Source: Jiella avicenniae
Lineage (GTDB): Bacteria; Pseudomonadota; Alphaproteobacteria; Rhizobiales; Rhizobiaceae
Assembly: GCF_021390325.1 (NCBI RefSeq)
Contig: NZ_JAJUWU010000001.1
Location: 186,001-250,000, forward strand
Length of the DNA: 64,000 nucleotides
Direction of reading: 5' to 3'
Shown in pieces: positions 27,381 to 38,360 of the stretch; positions within the stretch are counted from its first letter, which is position 1, and each line of letters starts with the position of its first letter. The position numbers and the translations under genes were made by a program. The notes beneath the pieces are model-generated. The model worked only from the letters and a program-made list of their open reading frames with translations, made no database searches and had not been told where the DNA came from.

Positions 27381-27893
27381 CTATTCGCCGACATTAGACT
27401 TTGGTCGCACGCGATTCGGCCGGCGCCGATGCTTCGACCGGTGCTGCGGCGAGGCGTCCCTCCCGGCTCGGTGGGGCCGGACATGGGGTTTGCCTGTCCT
27501 GCCGCGGCTGCCATGCGCTGCTTCGGCTTCGTCGGGCGATGCCGTGATCCATCGGCCGCTTCCGGCCAGCCAGCGCGTCAGGCGGGCGACGACGATGTGG
27601 CGGTTGATGTCGTAACGCGGGTCGCGGCTGCGGCGAAGACGCGTCTGGCGGCGGAGTTCGCGGCCGACGCGCTCGCCGACCGCTCCGTGGACGAAAGGGT
27701 CGAGCCGGCCGACGTCGTCCACGCGGCAGGCCTCTGCGACGGTGGGCCCGGCCGCGCCGTAGCGCCGCAGCGCCGCCTGCAGTTCGAGCCGCTCGCGTAC
27801 GATGCGGTCCTCTTCCCGCCGCGCCTCCACCTGACGGCGAATTCGGGCGGACATGATTTCGAGGAGAGGAGCGAGGTCGTCGGTTGTCGTCAT
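27381..27893 (-). CDS. Hypothetical protein, 170 residues
   Basis: GGAG lies about 8 bases before the ATG, and codon third positions are strongly G/C-biased through the first 120 codons, which supports coding. The first 45 residues are a charged helix (ARIRRQVEARREEDRIVRERL); DPRYDINRHIVVARLTRWL resembles a short amphipathic region; the last 45 residues are basic and low-complexity. No signal peptide or membrane helix. I recognise no family. It is divergent from the DnaA-C-like HTH gene, 223 bases apart, and might be controlled with it. Confidence 0.5.
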   Translation of the reverse strand: MTTTDDLAPLLEIMSARIRRQVEARREEDRIVRERLELQAALRRYGAAGPTVAEACRVDDVGRLDPFVHGAVGERVGRELRRQTRLRRSRDPRYDINRHIVVARLTRWLAGSGRWITASPDEAEAAHGSRGRTGKPHVRPHRAGRDASPQHRSKHRRRPNRVRPKSNVGE

Positions 27894-28116
27894 GCTGGGA
27901 CTCCGGCTGAAGGGGCGCCGGCCAGCATCGCCGAGACAGGGCAGGGCGGGGATATCTTCCTGCAGGTGTCGACGTGATTTTCTGTGGGGAATTGCCTAAA
28001 AGCGCCGCAATGTATAGCTTTGAAGAAGGTTCGGATTTTTGTCGTGATAGGAAGATATTCACATATTGTCGGGCTTGGCTTATAAGCGGTGAAAACCCAG
28101 GCCAGGAGACCGGACC

Positions 28117-28599
28117 ATGCAGCAGGCAATGCCGCGCGAAACGACGGGCGCAACCGAGGGATGTCGGACGCCTCCCTTGTGGTGGGAGGCTGCGGGGGCG
28201 CTCATGCGCGCTCCTGCGGAACCGGCGGCCGGAGAGGACGATCGGGACCGCCTCGCCGATGCCGCCTGCCGCCTCGCTCAGGAAATCGCGGCGCTCGGCT
28301 TCGACGTGCCGGTGGCCGAGATCCGCCGGCCCAGCCGCGCCGAAAGCCGGGCCTGCGATGCCCGCCACGCCGCGATGTATCTCGCCAACACGACCTTCGG
28401 CATCTCGCTGACGCGGATCGGCACGGCGTTCGGCCGCGAGCGCACGAGCATCGCCCATGCCATCCGGCGAGTGGAGGACCGGCGCGACGACGCGGCCTGC
28501 AATCTCATGCTGGAGCGCCTGGAAGCTCTGGCGATCACCGCCTGCCGGGCCATCGACACCGGGATTGCCGTCAAGCTGTCGTCGAAGGTGCGGCGATGA
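28117..28599 (+). CDS. DnaA-C-terminal-like helix-turn-helix protein
   Basis: A 160-residue DNA-binding protein. The region RHAAMYLANTTFGISLTRIGTAFGRERTSIAHAIRRVED at roughly residues 83 to 121 matches domain IV of DnaA, the DnaA-box binding helix-turn-helix, with the signature GRERTSIAHAI in place of GRDHTTVLHA. The AAA+ ATPase is absent, so it cannot initiate replication by itself, but could bind DnaA-box-like sites. The stop overlaps the following DUF6456 start (ATGA). Proteins of this type are widespread, and largely uncharacterised, in Rhizobiales. Confidence 0.85.
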   Translation: MQQAMPRETTGATEGCRTPPLWWEAAGALMRAPAEPAAGEDDRDRLADAACRLAQEIAALGFDVPVAEIRRPSRAESRACDARHAAMYLANTTFGISLTRIGTAFGRERTSIAHAIRRVEDRRDDAACNLMLERLEALAITACRAIDTGIAVKLSSKVRR

Positions 28600-29096
28600 G
28601 CGCGGGGCCGGGATTCAACGACGAGGAAACGCCGCTGACGCGGCTGGCGACGCGGCGCGGACGCGGCGGCGAGCCGTTTCTCAGCGCCGCCGAGGCGATG
28701 GCCGGCGAGCGGATCCGCGCCGATTTCACTCGGGGCCAGATGACGCCGTCGCTGACCCAGCGGTGGGATGCCATGCCCCGCGCCCCGCGGCGGGCCGGCG
28801 GCGGGGATCTCGGCGACACGGCGATCGATGCCAGACAGCGAGTATCTGCCGCCTGCGAGGCGGTCGGCCCGGAACTCTCCGGCCTCGTCCTCGACGTCTG
28901 CTGCTTCCTGAAAGGTCTGGAGACGGTGGAACGCGAGCGGCAGTGGCCGGCGCGTTCGGCGAAGCTGCTCCTGAAGACGGGGCTCGCCATGCTCGCCCGG
29001 CATTACGGTTTCGATCGCGAGGGCGAGATCCGGGAGGGGCGCATCCGTCGTTGGCGCGCGCCGAAGGACGAAGGCGACGGGCGGAGCCGGGCGTGA
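28596..29096 (+). CDS. DUF6456 protein
   Basis: A 166-residue protein matching the alphaproteobacterial DUF6456 family: PFLSAAEAMAGERIRADFTRGQMTP, then DARQRVSAACEAVGPELSGLVLDVCCFLKGLETVERERQWP, and a helical end with KLLLKTGLAMLARHYG. The pattern resembles a compact helical, possibly DNA-associated domain. It is translationally coupled to the DnaA-C-like HTH gene, so the two likely work together. In related genomes the family is often described as a putative replication or cell-cycle regulator component, but function is not established. Confidence 0.82.
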   Translation: MSAGPGFNDEETPLTRLATRRGRGGEPFLSAAEAMAGERIRADFTRGQMTPSLTQRWDAMPRAPRRAGGGDLGDTAIDARQRVSAACEAVGPELSGLVLDVCCFLKGLETVERERQWPARSAKLLLKTGLAMLARHYGFDREGEIREGRIRRWRAPKDEGDGRSRA

Positions 29097-29132
29097 GCGT
29101 CGGCCGCTCCGGCGATCGCGACGGGGCGGCCC

Positions 29133-29555
29133 TCAGGCCGCGGCGGCGGCTTCTCTGGCGTCGTTCTTGATCCGCGCGACCATCGACTTCAGACCGTTAG
29201 AGCGCTGCGGCGTGAGGTGCTCCTGGAGCCCGAGGCGGGAGAACAGCGCCTCGGCGTCGAGCGCGGTGATGTCTTCGGCGCTGCGGCCGGAAAAGAGGGC
29301 GAGCGCAATGGCGACGAGCCCCTTGACGATGTGGGCATCCGAATCGCCGCGGAAGGAGAGATGCGGCGGGGTCTCGCCGTCGCTCTCGCTGATCAGCCAG
29401 ACCTGACTGGCGCAGCCGCGCACCTTGGTCGCTTCGGTCATCTCGTCCGGCGAAAGGCCGGGCAGCGCCCGGCCGAGCTCGATGAGATAGCGGTATCTGT
29501 CTTCCCAGTCGTCGAGAAGCTCGAAATCCGCGATGATCTCGTCGATCGTCTGCAT
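29133..29555 (-). CDS. sufE: SufE family sulfur acceptor
   Basis: SufE accepts sulfur from the cysteine desulfurase SufS on a conserved cysteine and passes it on for iron-sulfur cluster assembly. The 140-residue protein has the acceptor at C48 in KVRGCASQVWL, preceded by the FELLDDWEDRYRYLIELGR helix, and the C-terminal GLQEHLTPQRSNGLKSM segment. The ATG at 29555 is chosen; a longer upstream frame is Arg/Pro-rich and non-coding. No other suf gene is adjacent. Confidence 0.95.
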   Translation of the reverse strand: MQTIDEIIADFELLDDWEDRYRYLIELGRALPGLSPDEMTEATKVRGCASQVWLISESDGETPPHLSFRGDSDAHIVKGLVAIALALFSGRSAEDITALDAEALFSRLGLQEHLTPQRSNGLKSMVARIKNDAREAAAAA

Positions 29556-29703
29556 GGCCGCTCCGGTTTTCAGGCGCTGTCGTCTTGCGGCCGGACTGGC
29601 TTTAAACTCCGGCCGCAATGCCGGCTCCGGCTTTGCAACCGCCTCGAACCATCCGGTGGTCGCTGTCGGCGTGGCCGACATATAGGCGCTGCGACCGTCC
29701 CTG

Positions 29704-30309
29704 TCAGGTCCGGGGGGCGGGAACCGGCACCGGAACGGTCTTGGCCGGACGGTCGCTCCTCGTCGCCGTCTGCAGCGGGCGGCTCTCCACCTTCGGCAGG
29801 CGGCCGGCGCCCACGACCCTTTGCCCGAGGGCGGCGCCTGCCGGAGCATCCAGCGCCCGGTCGCGCGGGATGGCGACATGGGGCATCGCCGGGGCCCTGG
29901 CCGAAATCGCCGCGGTGGTGACCGCGTCGGTGCGCGCCGGCGAGGCCGTGACCGGGGCGTCATCGCCGGAGCCGCTGCGGGGCTCGGCCGCCACGGTGCC
30001 TGCCGTTTGCACCGGGCCGCCGGACGAACCGGCCCCGCGGCGCTCCGATACCGCCGAGCCGACGAAGCCATAGGCGATCGCAAGGCCTTCGGCGACCCGC
30101 TCGCCGGCAAATCTCGCGACGTCGCCGCCGGCCGCGCAGGCCGAAGGCGCCCGCTCGCAGAAGTTCGACAGGTCGGAGACCGCCGCCTGTGCGCCGTAAA
30201 GCAGCGCGAAGGGATTGATCGGCGGCCCGGCGGTGCCGTCGTCCTCCCTCGGCACGACGAGCGCGATCAGCCCCAGAAAGAACCCCACCTTGATGACGAA
30301 GCGAATCAT
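29704..30309 (-). CDS. DUF5330 protein
   Basis: A 201-residue protein anchored by an N-terminal hydrophobic segment (FVIKVGFFLGLIALVVP). The following region, INPFALLYGAQAAVSDLSNFCERAPSACAAGGDVARFAGERV, is the conserved DUF5330 core of Rhizobiales, with two cysteines. The second half is low-complexity Ala/Pro/Thr/Ser, probably disordered in the periplasm. Function unknown. Downstream of it, in the same direction, is sufE 148 bases away. Confidence 0.82.
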   Translation of the reverse strand: MIRFVIKVGFFLGLIALVVPREDDGTAGPPINPFALLYGAQAAVSDLSNFCERAPSACAAGGDVARFAGERVAEGLAIAYGFVGSAVSERRGAGSSGGPVQTAGTVAAEPRSGSGDDAPVTASPARTDAVTTAAISARAPAMPHVAIPRDRALDAPAGAALGQRVVGAGRLPKVESRPLQTATRSDRPAKTVPVPVPAPRT

Positions 30310-30686
30310 CGCCGTTCCCCGTCCAGTTGGTCTCGTGCCGTGATCCCGTCTCTGCTTCGGGCCACGGCTTCATTTCATCCATCTTGGCAGGTGGGCTGGA
30401 AGGTCACGTTGAAATTGCTCCGAAAATTTTAGCAAAAGTCGATCGATTCGGATCTTCGGCTCGGCAGAGAGCCGGGGCACGGCCGGATCTGCTGCGTCGT
30501 TGCTATTCGTTAACCATGTTCGCACGTCGAAAACGTATGAATCGCATAGTTTCCTGGGGATCGCAGGCCTCGGACAAGCTCGGCGAAGCCGCCGCTTATG
30601 GCTTCCTTAATGCGCCCCCGCCATGATCGCCCGGTCGCCAGGGAGCCGTTCGACGGCCCGCCCGGCACGACGGGTGATTTGCCAAG
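30310..30686. other. Divergent intergenic region, DUF5330 and histidine kinase
   Basis: A 377-base region with an AT-rich centre around 30400-30445. It includes GATTC at 30454-30458, a GANTC site that CcrM-type methylases modify in alphaproteobacteria. Frames in this region lack codon bias; no gene is supportable. Confidence 0.35.
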
Positions 30687-30698
30687 GTGAGTTCGAGT

Positions 30699-32531
<1,833 letters not shown>

Positions 32532-33238
32532 AGGCCTGCTCGACACGGCCGCAGCGTTGTCGTCGCGCGCAGCGACCGGCTTCCTGCGTCTCGTCGCGCG
32601 CCATCCGGCCCTGTCGACCGGGATCGCCGTCTTCGCCGTGACGGCGACCAGCGTCACGGTCAACGGCCTTTACGAGCAGCACGGCCGGCATCAGAACCCG
32701 ATGCTGGCGACGCGGCTTGTCGCCAGCACCCCCGCGCCGGAGAGGTTCGGTTCGGCGGCGACGACCGTGCCCGAGCCATCGCAGGGAGCCGACGAGACGC
32801 CGGCCGTTCCGGCTCCGACGGCAGCGGTGCAGCAGCGGGCGGCAGCACCGTCCTCGCTTGAGGAAACGGCCAGCCGTCTGGCGCACGTGCCCGCGCCGGC
32901 GCCGAGGCCGCTCGAACGGCCCGATCCGGCCGAGACCGCCTCGATCTCCTCGGGGCAGGGGGGGCGGGTCGTCGCTCCGAGCGCCGCCGAACGACCGAAG
33001 CCGGCTTCCGGCGGCAGGTTCGCCGCGCTCGCCGAGCCCGACCGGGTCAAGATGATCCAGGCGGCGCTGTCCTCGGCCCAGGTTGCCAGCCTCACCGTCG
33101 ACGGCGTGCTCGGCGAAAAGACCAGGGCGGCGATCCGAACCTTCGAGGCCCTGGAAGGCATGGACGTCACCGGCGAGCCGGAGCCCCGGGTCCTCGAACG
33201 GCTTGCCGAGATCGGCCTCGTCGAATAAGCCCTTCGAG

Positions 33239-33571
33239 GTGCGGATCACCAGCGAGATCTTCGTCGCCCAACTGGTGCGACGGCTGTTTGCGGCCGGCGG
33301 CTTCGCCGCCGTAGTGCGCCGCGGCGCCGATGCCGCCGGCGCGATCTTCGTCGTCGCCCGTTCGCGCGATGGCGCCATCACGCTGTTCGGCCCGGCGGTC
33401 CAGAGCCTTGCGGACGACGACGGCAGCCGGCGCTTCATGGCCGAGCAGGCGGCCGACGAGGCCGCTCTCGACGAAAGGTTCGGGCGGGAGGCGCGCTTCG
33501 ACCCGGACTTCTGGGTGGTCGAGATCGAGACCGACGCGCCGGAAAGCTTCATCGACGTCGTCGAGGCTTGA
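33239..33571 (+). CDS. DUF1491 protein
   Basis: A 110-residue soluble protein, start GTG at 33239, 10 bases after the previous stop. The DUF1491 pattern is clear: RITSEIFVAQLVRRLFAAGGFAAVVRRG at the N terminus, AGAIFVVARS, LFGPAVQSL, and FDPDFWVVEIE near the C terminus. The family is largely limited to alphaproteobacteria and has no established function. Third gene of the kinase/peptidoglycan-binding cluster. Confidence 0.88.
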   Translation: MRITSEIFVAQLVRRLFAAGGFAAVVRRGADAAGAIFVVARSRDGAITLFGPAVQSLADDDGSRRFMAEQAADEAALDERFGREARFDPDFWVVEIETDAPESFIDVVEA

Positions 33572-33669
33572 ACTCAGACTTCGGCGCTACTTACGCAATG
33601 CGCGTCGCGTTCGCGGGGCCTTCCGGTCAGAGTGGCACCTCGGGGCGCCGTGCGAAAGCCTTTACCCGA

Positions 33670-36600
33670 TCACCCGGCGCGGCGCGTCAGCGGGCGGCTG
33701 CTTTCGACGACCTTGCGCAGGATTCCGGCCAAAGCGTCGTCGATCGTGCGGGGAACGGCGTCGACCGGCAGCGGCTTGGAGAACAGGAAACCCTGCACTT
33801 CGTCGCAGCTCCGGCTCGACAGGATCGTGAGCTGCTCGACCGTCTCGACGCCCTCGGCGACGATCGAGAGCTTCAGCGCCCGTCCGAGATTCATCACCGC
33901 CTCGATGATTGCCAGCGAGCTGTCGTCGTGGGCGAGGTTCATGATGAAGCTGCGGTCGATCTTGATCGTGTCGAAGGGGAAGGCCCTGAGATAGCTCAGC
34001 GAGGAATATCCGGTGCCGAAGTCGTCGAGGGCGAGCTTGATGCCGCGCCGCTTCAGCGCCTTGAGGATTGCCAGCGCCCGGTCGCGATCCTCCACGAGGA
34101 TGCTCTCGGTCAGTTCGATCTCGAAACGTTCGGGCGGGAATCGCGCCTCTTCGATGATCTGCAGGACGTTTTCGACGAAGCCGCGGCTGCGCAGCTGATG
34201 GCCGCTGACGTTGACGCTGATCGGTGCGCCGGCGAGATCGTCGAGGCTGAGGCGGCAGGCTTCGCGGATCACCCAGTTGCCGATCGCGTCGATCTTGCCG
34301 GACTGTTCGGCGATCGGAATGAAGATGCCGGGGCCGATCAGCCCGCGTTCGGGATGGTTCCAGCGGGCGAGAGCTTCATAGCAGATGATCGTGCCGGTCT
34401 TCATCGATACGCGGGGCTGGAAGCAGAGCGACAGCTCGCCCCGTTCGACGGCCTTGGCGAGATCGGCCTCGAGCTCGCGGCGCACCTTCAGTTCTGCGTC
34501 CATGCCGGTCTCGAAGCCGGCGAAGGTGTTCCGTCCGCTGCGCTTGGCATGATAGAGCGCGACGTCCGCGCGCGAGATCAGCGCCTCCTGTTCCACGGCA
34601 TCGTCCGGGGCGAGGGCGAAACCGATGCTGGCGCCGGGCCGGATCTGAATGCCGTTGCCGACGTCGACCGGCGCAGAGAGGGTCCGGACGATCCGGAAAG
34701 CGAGATCGGCGACCTGGTTGCGGAAGGCGGTCTCGGTCAGGACGACGGCGAATTCGTCGCCGCCGAGGCGCGCGACGATGCTGGTCGGCCCGGCGGCTTC
34801 GCGCAGCCGGTCGGCGGTGGCGCGCAGCACCGCGTCGCCCGCCGGGTGGCCGTAGAGATCGTTGATGTCCTTGAAGTGGTCGAGATCGACACTGATCAGG
34901 GCGGCGCTGCGCCGCGTTTCCCGCGCCCGCATGATCACCGCTTCCAGGCGGCTCGTGAAGAGAACCCGGTTGGGCAGTTGCGTCAGGGAATCGTGGTGGG
35001 CGGTGAAGCGGAGCTTCTCCTCGGCGGCCTTTCGCTCGCTGATGTCGACGAAGGCCATGACCCGCGCGGCAACGCCGCGAAGCACGATGGCGCGCGAGCG
35101 GACTTCGACGGGAATGAGGGATCCGTCCAGCCGCCGCAGGGAGAGCTCGAACCCCCTGGTGGCGTCGGCATCCGTCATCCCCGCGAGGACGTCCCGGCCG
35201 GCCGCCTCGACGAGGCCGTCGATCGGCATGTCGTTCAGCGTGACGGCATCCGCGCCGAGCAATCGGGCGAAGGCCGCGTTCATGTCGACGACGCGCCCCT
35301 CGACGACGACGGCGAGGCCTTCGAAGGCGGCATCGCCGATGGCGGTCAGGCGTTCGGCCTCGCGCGTTCGCTGCCGCAGCGCCTCGTGATCGCGCCGGGC
35401 CATCTCCGAGTTTTCGAGTTCGTCGAGAAAGCCGTTGAAGAGGCGGGTGACCCGCTCGGCCTCGTCGCCGATCTCGACGGGAAGACGGTGGCTGAGGTCG
35501 ATCGTGCCGGAGATGAAGCCGCCCAGCGCCGCTTCGACATTGCCGGTGCCGAGGACGGTATCGTGCTCGGAATGGTTGAGGCCGCGCTCCTCGTCCGCCG
35601 GGCTGACCCGGATCGGCTCGATCCGGTCGGCGAGCTTGAAGAACAGATAGGCGATCGGGAACGCCCAGATGAAATTGACGCCGGCGCCTGCCGCCTGGAT
35701 GCCGAGCTGGGCGAGCCGGCTGCCGTCGACCAGCGCTTCGCTCGGGGCGAGGAGGGCGAGGCCGAGGGTTCCGGCGATGCCGGCAAAGCCGTGGCAGCCG
35801 ATGGCGCCGACCGCGTCGTCGACGCGGCAGCGGGCGACGATGTCATTGCCGATGATGGCGGCCAGCCCGCCGACGAGACCGATCGCCATGGCGCCGAGAC
35901 CGTCGAGGATGTGGCACCCGGCGGTGACGGCGACGAGGCCGCCGATCAGGCCGCAGATCGGCATCTCCGGCCGGGCGATGCCGTCCTTCCAGAGCCCGTA
36001 GACATAGCCTGCCGTGCCGCCGATCCCTGCCGCCAGCACGGTGTTGGCGATGATCCCGGCGATCGCCGGCGTCGCCCTGATGGTCGAGCCGCCGTTGAAG
36101 CCGATCCAGCCGACGAAGATGATCATCGCCCCGACCGTCGCCAGGACGGCGCTGTGGCCCTGGATGCGGCGTGGCGTGCCGTCGGGAGCGAAGCGGCCGA
36201 TCCGCGGCCCGAGCACGATGCAGGCGGCGAGCGAGACCCAGGCGCCGGTCGAATGGACGACCGTCGATCCGGCGAAGTCGATGAAGCCCATATTGGCGAG
36301 GAAGGCCGATTGGCTGTGATGGAGCGCGTTGCCCCAGGCCCAATGGGTGAAGACCGGATAGATGAAGGCGGCGATGAGCAACGAGACGACGCCGTAGACG
36401 GCCAGCCGAAGACGCTCGGCGGCAGCGCCCGAGACGATGGTGGCGGAGGTGCCGCAGAACATCACCTGAAAGGCGAAGAAGGCGTGTTCGGCCGGCGTCA
36501 GGTCGCGCAGGAAGGCGAAGCGCTCTTCATGGCCGAAGCCGTAGCCGCTGTCTGCCCCGAAGGCGATCATGAAGCCGATGGCCGCAAAGGCGACGATCGA

Positions 36601-36840
36601 CAGGAGCAGGTCGAGCAGGTTCTTCTGCGCCACGTTGATCGAGTTCTTCGACCGCACGAGACCGGCTTCGAGCATGAGGAAGCCGATCTGCATCAACAGC
36701 ACCAGCCCGGCGGAGATCAGCACCCAGACATGGGCGTCGTCGTTCGGCTGGGGAACGGAGCCCGCCGCTTCGGTTGCGAAGGCGGCGTGGCCGGTGAGCA
36801 GGACGAGAACGACGACCGCGACGATAGACCGCATGACCAA
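33670..36840 (-). CDS. Ammonium transporter fused to PAS-GGDEF-EAL
   Basis: A 1056-residue fusion. Residues 1 to 23 are a signal peptide, and about 30 to 420 form an Amt/Rh channel of about 11 helices. Channel residues are intact: D188 and H196 in DFAGSTVVH, and the second pore histidine H350 in GCHGFAGIAGT. A helical linker leads to a PAS domain (about 500 to 610), a GGDEF domain (motif intact at 693) and an EAL domain (E822 in YEALARW, plus DDFGTGYSSLSYL). No RxxD inhibitory site precedes GGDEF. It probably couples ammonium, through transport or binding, to cyclic-di-GMP turnover. Amt proteins fused to signalling domains are known, but full GGDEF plus EAL fusion is uncommon. Single gene without glnK nearby. 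Confidence 0.93.
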   Translation of the reverse strand: MVMRSIVAVVVLVLLTGHAAFATEAAGSVPQPNDDAHVWVLISAGLVLLMQIGFLMLEAGLVRSKNSINVAQKNLLDLLLSIVAFAAIGFMIAFGADSGYGFGHEERFAFLRDLTPAEHAFFAFQVMFCGTSATIVSGAAAERLRLAVYGVVSLLIAAFIYPVFTHWAWGNALHHSQSAFLANMGFIDFAGSTVVHSTGAWVSLAACIVLGPRIGRFAPDGTPRRIQGHSAVLATVGAMIIFVGWIGFNGGSTIRATPAIAGIIANTVLAAGIGGTAGYVYGLWKDGIARPEMPICGLIGGLVAVTAGCHILDGLGAMAIGLVGGLAAIIGNDIVARCRVDDAVGAIGCHGFAGIAGTLGLALLAPSEALVDGSRLAQLGIQAAGAGVNFIWAFPIAYLFFKLADRIEPIRVSPADEERGLNHSEHDTVLGTGNVEAALGGFISGTIDLSHRLPVEIGDEAERVTRLFNGFLDELENSEMARRDHEALRQRTREAERLTAIGDAAFEGLAVVVEGRVVDMNAAFARLLGADAVTLNDMPIDGLVEAAGRDVLAGMTDADATRGFELSLRRLDGSLIPVEVRSRAIVLRGVAARVMAFVDISERKAAEEKLRFTAHHDSLTQLPNRVLFTSRLEAVIMRARETRRSAALISVDLDHFKDINDLYGHPAGDAVLRATADRLREAAGPTSIVARLGGDEFAVVLTETAFRNQVADLAFRIVRTLSAPVDVGNGIQIRPGASIGFALAPDDAVEQEALISRADVALYHAKRSGRNTFAGFETGMDAELKVRRELEADLAKAVERGELSLCFQPRVSMKTGTIICYEALARWNHPERGLIGPGIFIPIAEQSGKIDAIGNWVIREACRLSLDDLAGAPISVNVSGHQLRSRGFVENVLQIIEEARFPPERFEIELTESILVEDRDRALAILKALKRRGIKLALDDFGTGYSSLSYLRAFPFDTIKIDRSFIMNLAHDDSSLAIIEAVMNLGRALKLSIVAEGVETVEQLTILSSRSCDEVQGFLFSKPLPVDAVPRTIDDALAGILRKVVESSRPLTRRAG

Positions 36841-37051
36841 ACCGAGCCAATTGTGATAACGGCCGATGAGAGTCGAATTTTTGTTAAGTTAACCTGAATT
36901 TCGCCCTGGGTCCGACGATCGGGGGCGCAAATTTTTGCGGTGCACGCCGATGTGGTGCTGCCGATGTGCGTGAACCGTCGCCGTGGGCCGGCAGTTCGGG
37001 CTCGCCTGGGCCTCTCTCTTTTAGCGGTCGAGGCCTCCCGGTTCGTCTCAT

Positions 37052-37966
37052 TCACGATCTTCGGCCGTGGCGGTCGATCACCTGCCGCATGGCCGCGACA
37101 TGGGCGGGCTCCGCCCCGCAGCAGCCACCGAGAATGGTGGCTCCGCGCTCGATCGCCGCCTTCGCGAACCGCGCCATCGAGCCGGGCCCTTCCGGATGCA
37201 CCGCATCTTCGCCGACGCTCCGGGGCAGGCCGCAATTCGGCTTTACCGCGAGACGGACGCCCGGCAGGCGTTCCATCGCGGCAGCGCAGGCGAGCGTCGT
37301 GTCCGGCCCCTCGCAGCAATTCGTGCCGATGGCGAGCGGGGCGACCTCCAGTCCCTCGAAGACAGCGGCGAACTGAGGCGCAGACAGGCCGGCCGGCGTC
37401 GTCCCGCCGGCGCCGAAGCTCGCGGTGGCGACGTAGGGAAGGCCGACCGAAATCGCGGCCCTTGCGGCTGCTCTCGCTTCTGCAGCCGACACCATGGTTT
37501 CGAGCCAGACGAAATCGATCCCGCCGGCCTTCAGTCCGGCGATCTGCTCGGCGAAGACCCCGACGGCCTCGTCCTCGGCCGACGCGTACCCCGACACCGC
37601 GTCCCGCCAGGTCGGCCCGACGGACCCGGCGACCAGGACCGGCCGCGATGCGCGCTCTACCGCCCGACGCGCCAGATCCGCGGCGAGGCGGTTCAGCTCG
37701 CGCGTTCGCATGGCGGCGCCCCACAAAGCGAGGCGAGGGGCATTCGCGCCGAAGGAGCAGGTCAGGACGACGTCCGATCCGGCTGCCACGAAGGCGTGGT
37801 GGAGCGCGGCGATCGCCTCCGGTCGTTCGGTCAGCCATCGTTCCGGCGCCACGCCGGCGGGAAGACCCGCCGCAAGAAGGTTCGTTCCCATCGCCCCATC
37901 GGCGAGGAGGACCGAATCGTCATCGAGGCGGCTAAAGGGGGAAACGATCATCGTCATTGCTGCCAT
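37052..37966 (-). CDS. Homocysteine S-methyltransferase family protein
   Basis: A 304-residue zinc methyltransferase that makes methionine from homocysteine, using betaine, S-methylmethionine or another methyl donor. Zinc cysteines are visible in GTNCCEGP (about residue 215) and in the C-terminal GGCCGAEP pair. The barrel opens with DGAMGTNLL. Betaine is a plausible donor because a betaine aldehyde dehydrogenase is present in this window (47-48.5 kb), but this is inference. Start uncertain: ATGs at 37966, 37957 and 37951 lie close together, none with a clear ribosome site. Confidence 0.88.
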   Translation of the reverse strand: MAAMTMIVSPFSRLDDDSVLLADGAMGTNLLAAGLPAGVAPERWLTERPEAIAALHHAFVAAGSDVVLTCSFGANAPRLALWGAAMRTRELNRLAADLARRAVERASRPVLVAGSVGPTWRDAVSGYASAEDEAVGVFAEQIAGLKAGGIDFVWLETMVSAAEARAAARAAISVGLPYVATASFGAGGTTPAGLSAPQFAAVFEGLEVAPLAIGTNCCEGPDTTLACAAAMERLPGVRLAVKPNCGLPRSVGEDAVHPEGPGSMARFAKAAIERGATILGGCCGAEPAHVAAMRQVIDRHGRRS

Positions 37967-38126
37967 TGCGATCGATACCTTCCATCCGGCCGCTTTTCGG
38001 CAGTTTCATGCCGAAGTCCCCAAGCTTCGGGTCAGCTTTGCGTGCTCAGGTCGATCGACCGCCAGGTTCGGATCCGCAGTCGCTCCTGCCGCCGACGACC
38101 CGGCCGATGAGGGGGACACGACCACC

Positions 38127-38360
38127 ATGTATGAGCGCTCCGTCCGACGTCTCGAAGAACCCGAACTCGTCAGCGCGCTCGTCGGCGCGCTTCTCAAGGC
38201 CGGATATTCCCGCGATACCATCGAACGGGCGCTGATCCGTCAGGCGCCGGTCGATCTCGACGTTTTCTCCGAATGCTACAGGCAGCTGACGGAAGCCAGC
38301 GCCGCCCTGCACGGCACGACGGACGTTCGCCGAAAATCCGGCGTCCGGCAGGCGGCCTGA
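38127..38360 (+). CDS. Hypothetical protein, 77 residues
   Basis: GAGGGGG lies about 10 bases before the ATG and codon third positions are G/C-rich. The predicted fold is a compact helical protein: RRLEEPELVSALVGALLKAGYSRDTIERALIR, a pattern like RecX/UBA-type three-helix bundles (helix, turn KAGYS, helix), followed by FSECYRQLTEASAAL. No signal peptide or membrane helix. I do not recognise a family. Divergent from the homocysteine methyltransferase, 160 bases away. Confidence 0.6.
   Translation: MYERSVRRLEEPELVSALVGALLKAGYSRDTIERALIRQAPVDLDVFSECYRQLTEASAALHGTTDVRRKSGVRQAA

Noticed and set aside
33568-36897. 1109-codon open frame on the plus strand
   Set aside because: It lies antisense to the ammonium-transporter/GGDEF-EAL gene, is dominated by Asp/Glu/Arg/Gly, and has no recognisable domain; long antisense frames are expected in high-GC DNA.
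36841-37051. NtrC or sigma-54 site before the ammonium-transporter fusion
   Set aside because: TGCAC and GGTGC half-sites are present but spacing is wrong for NtrC, and no GG-N10-GC sigma-54 promoter is visible.
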